A DNA stretch of 64,000 bases from a virus. Position 1 is the first letter of the stretch. Every line of letters starts with the position of its first letter. Where the stretch lies: IMG/VR virus record IMGVR_UViG_3300010370_002417, positions 1 through 64,000 of that record; one strand, written 5' to 3'. The notes under the pieces are model-generated. The model made no database searches and was not told where the DNA came from. It saw only the letters and a program-made list of their open reading frames with translations. The position numbers and the translations under genes were made by a program. This document shows positions 22,801 through 29,882 of this stretch, piece by piece.

Positions 22801-24252
22801 CTTGCGCATCTGATAGATAATGTTCGTATCGCCCGCATCACGTGCATCTTTGTCGGCTGAAGACTTGCGACCTTCGTCGACAGAACGAGCATAATGGGAG
22901 AGCTTTCTGTTCAAATGTAAGTGTCCTTGCTTTGGATTAGGCGCAACGCGATCGTTTTGAGTTGGATCAATACTAAGAGTATCCAGCTTCTGTGGATTGA
23001 TATTCAGCGGAGAATCGTGTGCTGCGTCGGCCTTTGTCTTTTCCCAATCTGCAACAGACATACCGCGTTTTGCAGCTTGAATCTTATCCTGTGCGACGTC
23101 CTTGGCTGATCCTTCTTTGTCCTTCGCTTCATAAACGAAAGACTCTTTTGTATCGCGAGCCTGTGCAACAGATGTTTGTGCTTTCTTACGAATCATTGGC
23201 AGTATTCTCTTTGAGATGCGATCTACAGCAGAATTCAATCCCTTACCAAAACGATTGACAAGAGCATTATCTACGGCAACGCGCTGTGAACGTGAAAGTG
23301 TGCTATAATCTAGATTTGTCTTGCCTGTTGCACGACGACGAAGAATCATCAGTGCAGCCTTTCGCGCGCGCATGCGGAGTCTTTGTTGTGCTGGCATTTG
23401 CTTGCGCTTGATATCACGCAGACGAGCAAGACGCTTCGACATAGATTTCATGCGTTGAGCGAGCTTCTGACGCGTCTGTAAAGAAAGAACTCTTGCTTCG
23501 TCGACTTCTTCCTTCTCGTCAATATCTTGACCAAGTATCACGTCAAGCATGAGAGCGTCTGCGTCGTCAAGATCAAAATCGTCGACGCTCATGTCGTCAA
23601 TATGCTTTGCGATTTCTCCGTCTGAAGGAATAGCAATATCCATCTCGTCGTCCGACGCTTCGACAATAAAGCCAACGAAACGTTCGTCATGACTGTAATC
23701 CATGACATCCTCTCCTAGCAATGCTTTACGAACAGCGTTATACATGTTCTTAGCTTGTGTGATCTTTAGCGTGTTTGGAGCGCCGCGAAGGAACTCTGCA
23801 ACCTTTTCGTCTTTAGCAAGAGCGCGCATTTTGCTAGCCGACATTCCTGAAACGTCGTCTGCGTCTGGATCGCGCTCGCCAGCGGACTTCACTTCGATCT
23901 TCTCGAAGTTGTATTCTTTGCCATTGTATCTGTTGAGCAGATTAGTGAACTCGGGAACGCGGTCGGATCCGCCAAACATTGTGACGTGAGTAAATCCTTC
24001 CTTCTCCAGATCCTTGAGAATCTGAATTACGTTCTTAGAGTTTGACTTGCGCACGATTGCTCCGAACGCTGCACGAGCGAACGAGATCTTCTTATCATAC
24101 GGAAGGGGATCTTTTTTGCCTACGGAATGAGACAGATAGACGCGAGGAGTAGCTTTCGTCTGACGAGCGTGAGCGAGCAGCTTGTTGACAAGCAGCTGAT
24201 GTCCCGTAGTTGGTGGGTTCATACGCCCAAACGTAAATACAACGCTCTTCAT
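19861..24252 (-). CDS. Giant nucleotidyltransferase-fused virion protein
   Basis: A 1463-residue protein. Residues 1-180 are a nucleotidyltransferase of the HxGH superfamily: GRMNPPTTGH (His18, with the first His replaced by Thr) and SASKMR (138-143), the counterpart of ISSTKIR. The rest is Lys/Ala/Asp-rich with low complexity and two modules resembling DUF5872-type repeats, each ending RVNSxIxxGK and then ADxDL or IDNDL. Such fusions occur in T4-like phages of marine bacteria. A TATAAATA late promoter stands 40 bases upstream. Probably packaged in the head and ejected with DNA (inference). Confidence 0.8.
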   Translation of the reverse strand: MKSVVFTFGRMNPPTTGHQLLVNKLLAHARQTKATPRVYLSHSVGKKDPLPYDKKISFARAAFGAIVRKSNSKNVIQILKDLEKEGFTHVTMFGGSDRVPEFTNLLNRYNGKEYNFEKIEVKSAGERDPDADDVSGMSASKMRALAKDEKVAEFLRGAPNTLKITQAKNMYNAVRKALLGEDVMDYSHDERFVGFIVEASDDEMDIAIPSDGEIAKHIDDMSVDDFDLDDADALMLDVILGQDIDEKEEVDEARVLSLQTRQKLAQRMKSMSKRLARLRDIKRKQMPAQQRLRMRARKAALMILRRRATGKTNLDYSTLSRSQRVAVDNALVNRFGKGLNSAVDRISKRILPMIRKKAQTSVAQARDTKESFVYEAKDKEGSAKDVAQDKIQAAKRGMSVADWEKTKADAAHDSPLNINPQKLDTLSIDPTQNDRVAPNPKQGHLHLNRKLSHYARSVDEGRKSSADKDARDAGDTNIIYQMRKTINSRGEHETTFADGHKAHVSIADAKKMLAKFEALRLPADKHEFTIQAGRSLASFKNVMAHGAKPEKKKISLGGKKFNEFYLGVGRSRTVSAYDNDEPPGNRRIAEVAKDEDRPEDPNKSRPLSQKLDLLLRLGLADTDELQKYRRALRSSKKAALQSPEMRAKLADLLDKLIDLTTQDPATYSRVRYRVMTKEALALLNKAERSGIDVSILAEVFVRGLQEDNDSAKAFNRVNSFIAGGKAAEIDNDLSEKVDLPHKYRAGLSDKTASARKAHWDKMDKLSDRDPRAYEPAPGDATAKTKPSKHTLKYKRMYGEEAMDEAAEAGLAAKAKKSGVSIDTLRKVYRRGVAAWNSGHRPGTTPQQWGMARVNSYITKGKGTYHGADKDLREDDLSEKSQGLWANIHAKRQRIKSGSGERMRKPGEKGAPTADQIRSAKGEAVSPAQQAAIAISMKKAGKTPKNEDVSPAAKKILGDKAKEHGGKVPFKSTTYKDGKKVVTHGYNDASGKRVVTHTTNEAAKSDAQQRAAGAALATQRGEYAGGKKGGAINRMALMKKKELIKLATKKKETNEGLRSTSKGNEKGRNYDPNKLYHQTGYRLKDYRRPGETSKAQDKQTLDKMFSRFTASGGKVKVLPPGKKTPKTMIRPRDYMKPNQAAKVGVTEQNMTTHDAVPLAKRVKKVKSFHAWHPKSVNEAQRTADVKVVKVRNPDGTTTFRKERTTTTVQQEASHPHPTGKIPYVSKTNKEMQDDLRKKFKDASEGYTGSEPTSSNPNDPSNRFVGTDAIRRNYAAATPGQEQAAGQIGVAAFSPEKPSYGSPVARTRTEVDHSKDDASKKHFNEIRKALSGIREQNELNESFAAGFELAPFARDYGIQVQSAFEHHPEVQEALDAQEDAMNEAIYQGRNVPLNKPMKGDVKKSKVYVRDPSTGNIKKVNFGDKKLSIKKDQPGRKRSYCARSSVQGNLTKKTSANYWSRRAWDC

Positions 24253-24290
24253 TTTCTCCTCGCGGGATTGCCTTAGCCTGACCGCATCAG

Positions 24291-24298
24291 TATTTATA
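24291..24298 (-). promoter_or_regulatory. Late promoter TATAAATA
   Basis: Perfect T4-type late box on the minus strand, 39 bases upstream of the giant nucleotidyltransferase-fused gene, whose ATG is preceded by GAGGAG. Confidence 0.85.
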
Positions 24299-24307
24299 AA
24301 AAGGGGC

Positions 24308-24336
24308 TTGACAACTTCAGAATGTAACGATATAAT
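24308..24336 (+). promoter_or_regulatory. Perfect consensus promoter on the plus strand
   Basis: TTGACA (24308-24313), 17-base spacer, TATAAT (24331-24336). All genes around it are on the minus strand, so an RNA starting near 24343 would be antisense to the 3' end of the ligase-like gene. No open frame of note follows. Confidence 0.65.
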
Positions 24337-24364
24337 GAGTAATGTGACGAGCGGTCAGTATACC

Positions 24365-25597
24365 TTAGCGTTGCCATCCTTTTATGATATCTGAACTAAA
24401 GTTAGCCTGACTGAATCCTAGTCTGTCAACTAGTTTCACAGCTCCTCCAGTAAGATGATCAACTGCAACGTATCCCTCAGGAGAAGTGATCGTCAGTCCT
24501 TTATTAGTACGAAGGAACGTGCCAATAGAAGCTGACGAGTTCATCTTTGCGATGATAAGCAGTTTTGCTTCAACCACGAGATTCATAAAATCAAAAATGC
24601 TCTTTAATTGTATAGCTGGTGTGCGTACAATCGGTCCGAAGCTATTCTTGAATCTTTCTCTAACAGCTTGTTTACCCTTCTCGGTCTTCTTGCTGTTTTC
24701 TTCCTTCTTATAATAGTCATTCATGTAATGCACGAAGCCAACAACATGAGATGTTGTGTTCGCGATCTTTTCGCCAGCACGAACTTTGCTGTTATTATAC
24801 GTCTTGATGCGAATTAGTAATTCTGGATCTGCGGAGAACGCATCTACAGCAGCGCGTGGCAGTTTCTGCAGAATTGTTCCCATCTGCGATAGAATCTTAT
24901 TGAGCTGCTCAGTTTCCGCAGCAGTCATTGTTGCGGTACCGCTGACGTCTTTGTACGTTGCGTCGTCCATCCAGATCGTATTGACTTGCTTCAGCTTTTC
25001 GACGATACCTTTAGCAAACGATGCTTGCATATTCTCAAACGAGTCGCCTTCGTATGTCGTATGCCATACAACGCCAATACTCGCAGCATTGATTCTTTTT
25101 CCGAGAGCTGAGTTCACAGGGACGGCATATACAATCGTGTTTGGTTGGAATGTGTAATAACTTGCGTCGTCGATCGTTTCTTTCTTCACGTCTCCCTTCG
25201 TGAACATCAGATCGCCCTGATATACACCGCGCGTGATTCCGAGCTTCTTGAACTCGCGCAGCGCTACAGTGAATTTGGCTGCAAGCTCACCGTCAAGATC
25301 TGCGTTGATATCAGCCTGTGTCTTGTACAGCTTTGGTGTCTTGTTGAAGATACCTTTCTTTGCGACAAAGAACTTTCCGTCGCGCGGATCAATACCAGCA
25401 AAGATCGCAGGTGCACCGTCCCACTTTACAGTCGCAGATACTTTCTTCTTAGTCTTTCCGCCAAGCATATCGCGGACTTGTGTCAGAAACGAGAAGATCT
25501 GCTTTGCGCCAGCAACACCATCATTGAGGATAAGATCCTCGATGTGCTCCATGTGCAGATTTTTTTCTTCTGCAATAAATGTTGAGAGCTTTTTCAT
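24365..25597 (-). CDS. Ligase-superfamily-like phage protein (DUF6267-like)
   Basis: A 410-residue protein of a family widespread in T4-like phages (DUF6267 as I recall). It carries signatures of covalent nucleotidyltransferases: SATVKWDGAPAIFAG with KxDG (Lys58, Asp60), a possible motif III GVYQGDLMF, SPEGYVAVDH as motif IV and GGAVKLVDR as motif V. This suggests an RNA/DNA ligase or capping-type fold; activity is unproven. ATGA overlap with the upstream PD-(D/E)XK-like gene makes them a pair. Confidence 0.7.
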   Translation of the reverse strand: MKKLSTFIAEEKNLHMEHIEDLILNDGVAGAKQIFSFLTQVRDMLGGKTKKKVSATVKWDGAPAIFAGIDPRDGKFFVAKKGIFNKTPKLYKTQADINADLDGELAAKFTVALREFKKLGITRGVYQGDLMFTKGDVKKETIDDASYYTFQPNTIVYAVPVNSALGKRINAASIGVVWHTTYEGDSFENMQASFAKGIVEKLKQVNTIWMDDATYKDVSGTATMTAAETEQLNKILSQMGTILQKLPRAAVDAFSADPELLIRIKTYNNSKVRAGEKIANTTSHVVGFVHYMNDYYKKEENSKKTEKGKQAVRERFKNSFGPIVRTPAIQLKSIFDFMNLVVEAKLLIIAKMNSSASIGTFLRTNKGLTITSPEGYVAVDHLTGGAVKLVDRLGFSQANFSSDIIKGWQR

Positions 25598-26337
25598 TCA
25601 AAACAACTTAGGTTCATTTTGCCCTTTTGAATCGTGACGCTTTTGCCGTCAACAGGAGCAATGTTGAAAGGAGACTTCGATTTCATCGAGAATTGCATTT
25701 CAAATGTAAATTGATAGTTGTCGCTGCCCTTGTACTGAACGCGAGCGCGATAGATAGCTTTGGCTGATGCGCCAAATGTAGGAACGTCTTTTAGACCAAG
25801 AGGATTCTTTTTACCCATTAGATAGAATCCATGCGTTCCGACGTTCACATAGTACGTATCTTTCTTATTATAGTATTCTTCGATCTTGGTCGCGGGAATT
25901 TCGCCCTTGATATCTTTGAATAGCTTTAGGTCGCGCTCATATCTTTGACGCGGAGTTTTCTTACCAGCGGTCACTTCCCATGCAGGGTCTTTATCTCTTT
26001 TGTATGGAACTTCTTTCCATTCCTTTTGAATAATCTTGAATAGGCCAACGTAATCGGCTAGTTCTTTGATGAACTGTTTTTCTTTTTCGTCTGGCTTGAT
26101 AGTTCCGAATCCCCAAGGATTCTTTTTATTCTTAGCGTCGTACTTTAGAACAAGAGATCCAGCTGAAGCTGCGGTGATCTTTAGCTCGCAACCAGCTTTG
26201 TTCTTTTTGTACTGTAACATAAGATCAGGTTGATCATGTCCAGCACCAGCAGGCACAAATTCTTTGGGAACAAATCCCATAGGTTTCAATATTTTTGCAG
26301 CGTTCTGCTCATATAGAAATCCTTGTTGCGCCGCCAT
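25594..26337 (-). CDS. PD-(D/E)XK-like nuclease-fold protein
   Basis: A 247-residue protein with the outline of a PD-(D/E)XK nuclease: Glu10 in an N-terminal helix (GFLYEQNAAKIL), Asp38 in HDQPDLML, and Glu51-x-Lys53 in AGCELKITA. A basic middle and a beta-rich C-terminus follow. Its stop overlaps the start of the ligase-like gene. It sits behind its own late box AATAAATA (26363-26370). Nuclease activity is inferred from the motif alone. Confidence 0.6.
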   Translation of the reverse strand: MAAQQGFLYEQNAAKILKPMGFVPKEFVPAGAGHDQPDLMLQYKKNKAGCELKITAASAGSLVLKYDAKNKKNPWGFGTIKPDEKEKQFIKELADYVGLFKIIQKEWKEVPYKRDKDPAWEVTAGKKTPRQRYERDLKLFKDIKGEIPATKIEEYYNKKDTYYVNVGTHGFYLMGKKNPLGLKDVPTFGASAKAIYRARVQYKGSDNYQFTFEMQFSMKSKSPFNIAPVDGKSVTIQKGKMNLSCFE

Positions 26338-26362
26338 AGCTTATCCTTGTTGTTATTTTGAC

Positions 26363-26370
26363 TATTTATT
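26363..26370 (-). promoter_or_regulatory. Late promoter box AATAAATA
   Basis: Seven of eight bases match TATAAATA on the minus strand. It stands between a terminator and the start of the nuclease-like gene (26337). Confidence 0.55.
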
Positions 26371-26376
26371 CAAATG

Positions 26377-26406
26377 AAAAAGGGGAGTGGCACCACGCCA
26401 CTCCCC
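26377..26406 (-). terminator. Rho-independent terminator
   Basis: Ten-bp perfect stem GGGGAGTGGC/GCCACTCCCC (26382-26391 and 26397-26406), loop of five, followed on the minus strand by TTTTT (26381-26377). It ends the transcript of the secreted hydrolase gene. Confidence 0.9.
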
Positions 26407-26439
26407 TGACTAATGACAAAAAATCCACCTCCTTGATCA

Positions 26440-27237
26440 TTAGCCCAAACGGCGATATCCCAGCAAACGATTAGCAGGATAGTATGCGACATTCACTTCC
26501 TTGTTCTGATTCCCACCAAGAACCTTGATGTAGCGAATGCCATTCAATGTTTCTTCTCCCATATAGAATCCAACGTGTCCCGCATATTGACTGCGACCAC
26601 GAGTGAACACCACGATATCACCTTCTTTAGGATACTTCGTAGCGACGCCGTATCCCAGGAAACTACGTGCTTGAAGCGAGCCAGTTCCTTCGTATCCAGT
26701 TTGCTTTAGAATAGCGTTAGCGAACGCTGCACACCATGGAATGCGTACTGGATCAACGACCATCTCATTACCCTTAGACAACAGATCGCGGAGTTCGCTT
26801 CTGTTTCTCTGAGCATGATATCCTTCCCACTGCTGAGCAACACGAACTGGCTCTGGAGCAAGTGGCGTTTTATTACGACGCGCAGGCGTATCGTTCGTCT
26901 TACGCGCTTTAGCAGTTTGTGTCGTATTATATGTGACTTGAATATTAGCCATACGAGCACGATCAGCAGCAAAGAATGCAGCTGCGCTGTCGTCGTCTGC
27001 GCGATAAGAATGAGCAGTTTCTACAGACGCTGGAGCTGGATTCCTGCGTGCGATTGTTTCTGGCTTCAGCATCGAGCAGAATCTAGCGTAATGAGCATAC
27101 TTTGGTTGAACGCTCAAATTGCAGCGCTGTAGTGCGGTCTGCTGTGATACTTGCTTTTTCTTTTGAGGAGCAGCTTCAGCGGAAACTGCCATAAACAGCG
27201 GCGACGCTGCTGTTAGTGCGATGAAAGTCTTCTTCAT
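26440..27237 (-). CDS. Secreted CHAP/NlpC-type cell-wall hydrolase
   Basis: A 265-residue protein with a signal peptide (MKKTFIALTAASPLFMAVSAEA), a linker of about 120 residues and a C-terminal peptidase domain of the TIGR02594/CHAP type. The domain holds RIPWCAAFANAIL (catalytic Cys near 169), GDIVVF and YAGHVGFYMG (catalytic His). It should cut peptidoglycan peptides or amide bonds in the periplasm. Signal-peptide export would let it work independently of a holin. A CTAAATA late box lies 75 bases upstream and a strong terminator follows. Confidence 0.8.
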   Translation of the reverse strand: MKKTFIALTAASPLFMAVSAEAAPQKKKQVSQQTALQRCNLSVQPKYAHYARFCSMLKPETIARRNPAPASVETAHSYRADDDSAAAFFAADRARMANIQVTYNTTQTAKARKTNDTPARRNKTPLAPEPVRVAQQWEGYHAQRNRSELRDLLSKGNEMVVDPVRIPWCAAFANAILKQTGYEGTGSLQARSFLGYGVATKYPKEGDIVVFTRGRSQYAGHVGFYMGEETLNGIRYIKVLGGNQNKEVNVAYYPANRLLGYRRLG

Positions 27238-27311
27238 CTTATCTCCTATTTTTGCTTGCGCTACGAAAGGAAGATACGACGCTCTGGACGTAACTATACC
27301 ATACGAATATC

Positions 27312-27318
27312 TATTTAG
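27312..27318 (-). promoter_or_regulatory. Late promoter box CTAAATA
   Basis: CTAAATA on the minus strand, 75 bases before the secreted hydrolase gene; the TAA is the stop codon of the glutaredoxin gene. Confidence 0.55.
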
Positions 27319-27566
27319 CTAAACAGAGTCTCAAACGTGCCGTTTTTGATGGCCGCTGAGAGATCATCATAGCTACCTACTCTCGTTTCACCCACAAAGA
27401 CTTGTGGAACTGTACGTACATTCGGAACCTGTTCGAAGAACTCTTCGCGAGTGATATCCCGACCAATCTTGATTTCATTGTACGAAACATTATGTAGTGC
27501 GAGCAGCGACTTAGCTCGCTCGCACCACGGACAATCATCTTTACTATAAATCTTAACTTCAATCAC
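27315..27566 (-). CDS. Glutaredoxin
   Basis: An 83-residue glutaredoxin with the active site DDCPWCERAKSLL (Cys-Pro-Trp-Cys) and RTVPQVFVG, the cis-Pro region that binds glutathione. It should reduce disulfides, plausibly those of the ribonucleotide reductase, as NrdC does in T4. The GTG start at 27566 gives the expected family length, overlaps the upstream gene by eight bases and is preceded by GGGG; no ATG is available near the family start. Confidence 0.88.
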   Translation of the reverse strand: MIEVKIYSKDDCPWCERAKSLLALHNVSYNEIKIGRDITREEFFEQVPNVRTVPQVFVGETRVGSYDDLSAAIKNGTFETLFS

Positions 27567-28089
27567 CGTATATATCCCCACCCTTTTGCTTAAAATGATA
27601 ATTATGCGCTCTACGCCACTCGTTGAAAATAATTTCCTGATCGCGGCGAGCTTCTTTTTCCCACGGCAGATCGAAATATGATCCGCGACCACGCCCCTCG
27701 GACTGAACTAATTTATTCTTCCATTTACAGTAGTCGGCGTGAGTAGCCAGATCTTTTAGGTCACCGGTCGCATATTGTCGAATATGGACTATCTCATGCG
27801 CGAGCACGCGGAACAGAGTTCTATCATTTATGTGATTGCACAAGTCCATATCAAACTCGCGCGGTCTGTTATTACTGTCAGCCCAAAGAACTGAACCGTA
27901 AACGTTCGTGTTCTTCAAATCGTTAACGAGATCGATTCTTAGGGAAACATTGTTGGCAAGTCTTGTTCCTAGGGTATAGCCAAGCATCCATCTAGCCGCA
28001 GCTTCGACGAGTTTTTTCTTCCTAGGTTTACCGCCAGCCACGTATATGTCGGCGGTATTATTCGAATATTCCAAAGCCTCTGGGAACAT
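27559..28089 (-). CDS. SprT-like zinc metallopeptidase domain protein
   Basis: A 176-residue protein with the zinc site LAHEIVHIRQYATGDL (HExxH), starting MFPEALEYSNNTADIYVAGG. Homologues occur in T4-like phages of marine bacteria. The substrate is unknown; SprT/Spartan relatives cut DNA-bound proteins, which would suit its place between helicase and glutaredoxin. The start at 28089 is supported by GGGAGGTGCC just before the ATG and by a TTGACA-N17-TATACT promoter at 28114-28142. Confidence 0.75.
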   Translation of the reverse strand: MFPEALEYSNNTADIYVAGGKPRKKKLVEAAARWMLGYTLGTRLANNVSLRIDLVNDLKNTNVYGSVLWADSNNRPREFDMDLCNHINDRTLFRVLAHEIVHIRQYATGDLKDLATHADYCKWKNKLVQSEGRGRGSYFDLPWEKEARRDQEIIFNEWRRAHNYHFKQKGGDIYGD

Positions 28090-28113
28090 GGCACCTCCCT
28101 CGCTTATTGGACT

Positions 28114-28142
28114 AGTATATTCTACTGGCGACAAAATGTCAA
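28114..28142 (-). promoter_or_regulatory. Early-type promoter
   Basis: TTGACA (28142-28137), 17-base spacer, TATACT (28119-28114), upstream of the metallopeptidase gene, with a CTAAATA box just upstream (28146-28152). Confidence 0.75.
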
Positions 28143-28145
28143 GAC

Positions 28146-28152
28146 TATTTAG
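28146..28152 (-). promoter_or_regulatory. Possible late promoter box CTAAATA
   Basis: CTAAATA on the minus strand between the helicase stop and the early promoter of the metallopeptidase gene; early and late control may be combined here. Confidence 0.4.
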
Positions 28153-28153
28153 T

Positions 28154-29575
28154 TTAGAACTTGAAGTTGTTGAATTTGGGTTTAGGCTTGTTGCGCTCAC
28201 GATCTTCCATCCCGAATTTGGTATTATCCATCACAGAGTCATATCGTTTAGTCTTACCACCGCGGCTGTCGTCGATCAAGTCATCCTGGGCTGTTTCTTC
28301 GACATCAAAAAGACGCATTTTGACACGATCGATACCCACGAAGAATCTCTTGTTTTCGCCAGGATCGCTGTAGCGATTTTTCAGCTGCTTGATAAGTATC
28401 TGTCCCCTTTCATCCATATCTTCAGTACGAACAAGAGCAATCATAAAGTCTGCAGTCGCAGGCAAGCCAAACGATTCCGAAGTATCTTCAAGCCCAGGAT
28501 CGCTGTTGGTGTATCCAGAGCGAGTCGTTTGCGTAGCAGAAACAATTGGTACATTCTTCTCAACAGCCAATCCACGCAGTTCTTCAGCGATAGCCTTGAC
28601 ATACGTGTAGCTGTTTACGTTCGATCCGGTCTTGATACGAGACGACATACAGATATTGAGATAATCAATGTAGATAATATCAGGAACAAAATTTCGCTTG
28701 AGATTGAGCTCATTGATAAGATGACGGAAATGTCCAACGTGAGCCGACGCAGTGGGATACTCCTTGATGATTAGCTTGCCAGTAGTCTTGGCTCTGAGCC
28801 TTTCAATCTTCTTTTCATATATATCTTTAGGCAGCATCGCAAGATCTTCTGATGCAACGTTCAACAGATTCGCGTCGATACGCTCAGCGATCTTTTCTTC
28901 AGCCATCTCCATAGTTATATAGAGAACGTTCTTTCCCATCGCAAGATTGGCTGCGGTCATATGACACATAGCCAACGTCTTACCGACGCCAGTTCCTGCA
29001 AGGATAATATTCAAAGATTTGCGAGATAGTCCGCCGCGTGTTACCTTGTTGAGTAACTCAATATCGAATGGGAGCTTTTCTTCAACGCGATGATAATAAT
29101 CAAATCGACGTTCGTAGTCTTCGATGAAGTCATGGCCGATATGACTATCAAATGAAACGCCAAGAGCTTCTGACAAAATCTCAGGGATAGAGTTCTTGGT
29201 GCGATTCTTATCTTTGCCGTCAAGAATAGAGATGCTATCCATGACCGCATTATATACTGCACGTTCTTGACAGAACTGCTCAGTGGTATCGAGAAGCCAT
29301 TGCATTTCGCTAGGCTCAGGCTCGATTAGATTGCGAACGATATCCATCGAACGCTTGTGTTCTTCTTCCGTAAGATTAGTCGCAGATTCAAGTTCAATAC
29401 CAATCGCTTCGCGTGTAGGATTGGTGTTGTACTTAGTCATAAAGTCAGTGATTCGTTTGAACACCTGACGCTCAGACGAATCACTGAAATATTCTTCTTT
29501 TAGAAAAGGTAGAGTCTTACGGGCGAAGTCTTCATTATGAACCAGATTCTTCAGAATCGTCAGTTCGATCTTCAT
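28154..29575 (-). CDS. 41: Replicative DNA helicase (T4 gp41-like, DnaB family)
   Basis: A 473-residue hexameric 5'-3' helicase. The N-terminal half holds the primase-contact domain; the RecA-like core has Walker A ILAGTGVGKT (about 195-205), VLYITMEMAEEKIAERI, Walker B DIIYIDYLNIC and IVSATQTTRSGY. These match DnaB/gp41. I start at 29575 because AAGGA lies six bases before this ATG; a TTG two codons upstream is less likely. It overlaps the 115-residue gene upstream by 41 bases. Confidence 0.93.
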   Translation of the reverse strand: MKIELTILKNLVHNEDFARKTLPFLKEEYFSDSSERQVFKRITDFMTKYNTNPTREAIGIELESATNLTEEEHKRSMDIVRNLIEPEPSEMQWLLDTTEQFCQERAVYNAVMDSISILDGKDKNRTKNSIPEILSEALGVSFDSHIGHDFIEDYERRFDYYHRVEEKLPFDIELLNKVTRGGLSRKSLNIILAGTGVGKTLAMCHMTAANLAMGKNVLYITMEMAEEKIAERIDANLLNVASEDLAMLPKDIYEKKIERLRAKTTGKLIIKEYPTASAHVGHFRHLINELNLKRNFVPDIIYIDYLNICMSSRIKTGSNVNSYTYVKAIAEELRGLAVEKNVPIVSATQTTRSGYTNSDPGLEDTSESFGLPATADFMIALVRTEDMDERGQILIKQLKNRYSDPGENKRFFVGIDRVKMRLFDVEETAQDDLIDDSRGGKTKRYDSVMDNTKFGMEDRERNKPKPKFNNFKF

Positions 29576-29882
29576 TCCCAATCCTTCCTACTTGTTTAAG
29601 TAAAATATCGAAAAGAATACCAGCAATCGTATCTTCAAATCGTTGCTTGATACTATCAGTCAGCATTTCTTCAGCAATGAACGATTCGACGACGTGATAA
29701 TTGAAGTTGAGCATCGCGTCGCCGTTTTCGTCTTCGGTATCGCTTACTTTTAGATTTTCGTAATGATACACCATCCCTTCGAACTCGCCTTCGTTGATTT
29801 TGATGCAAACGAATTTTTCTACTTTGGGATGCATAATATGACTATAATCTACTGCGACCGGATTGTCAATAGCTCTACTCAT
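29535..29882 (-). CDS. Conserved phage protein between uvsX and gene 41
   Basis: A 115-residue acidic protein of unknown function. KVEKFVCIKINEGEFEGMVYHYENLKV and NFNYHVVES form a conserved core that I have seen in T4-like phages at this position. GGAG lies six bases before the ATG at 29882, and the first codons overlap the end of uvsX. A helicase-loading or recombination accessory role is possible by position only. Confidence 0.6.
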   Translation of the reverse strand: MSRAIDNPVAVDYSHIMHPKVEKFVCIKINEGEFEGMVYHYENLKVSDTEDENGDAMLNFNYHVVESFIAEEMLTDSIKQRFEDTIAGILFDILLKQVGRIGNEDRTDDSEESGS

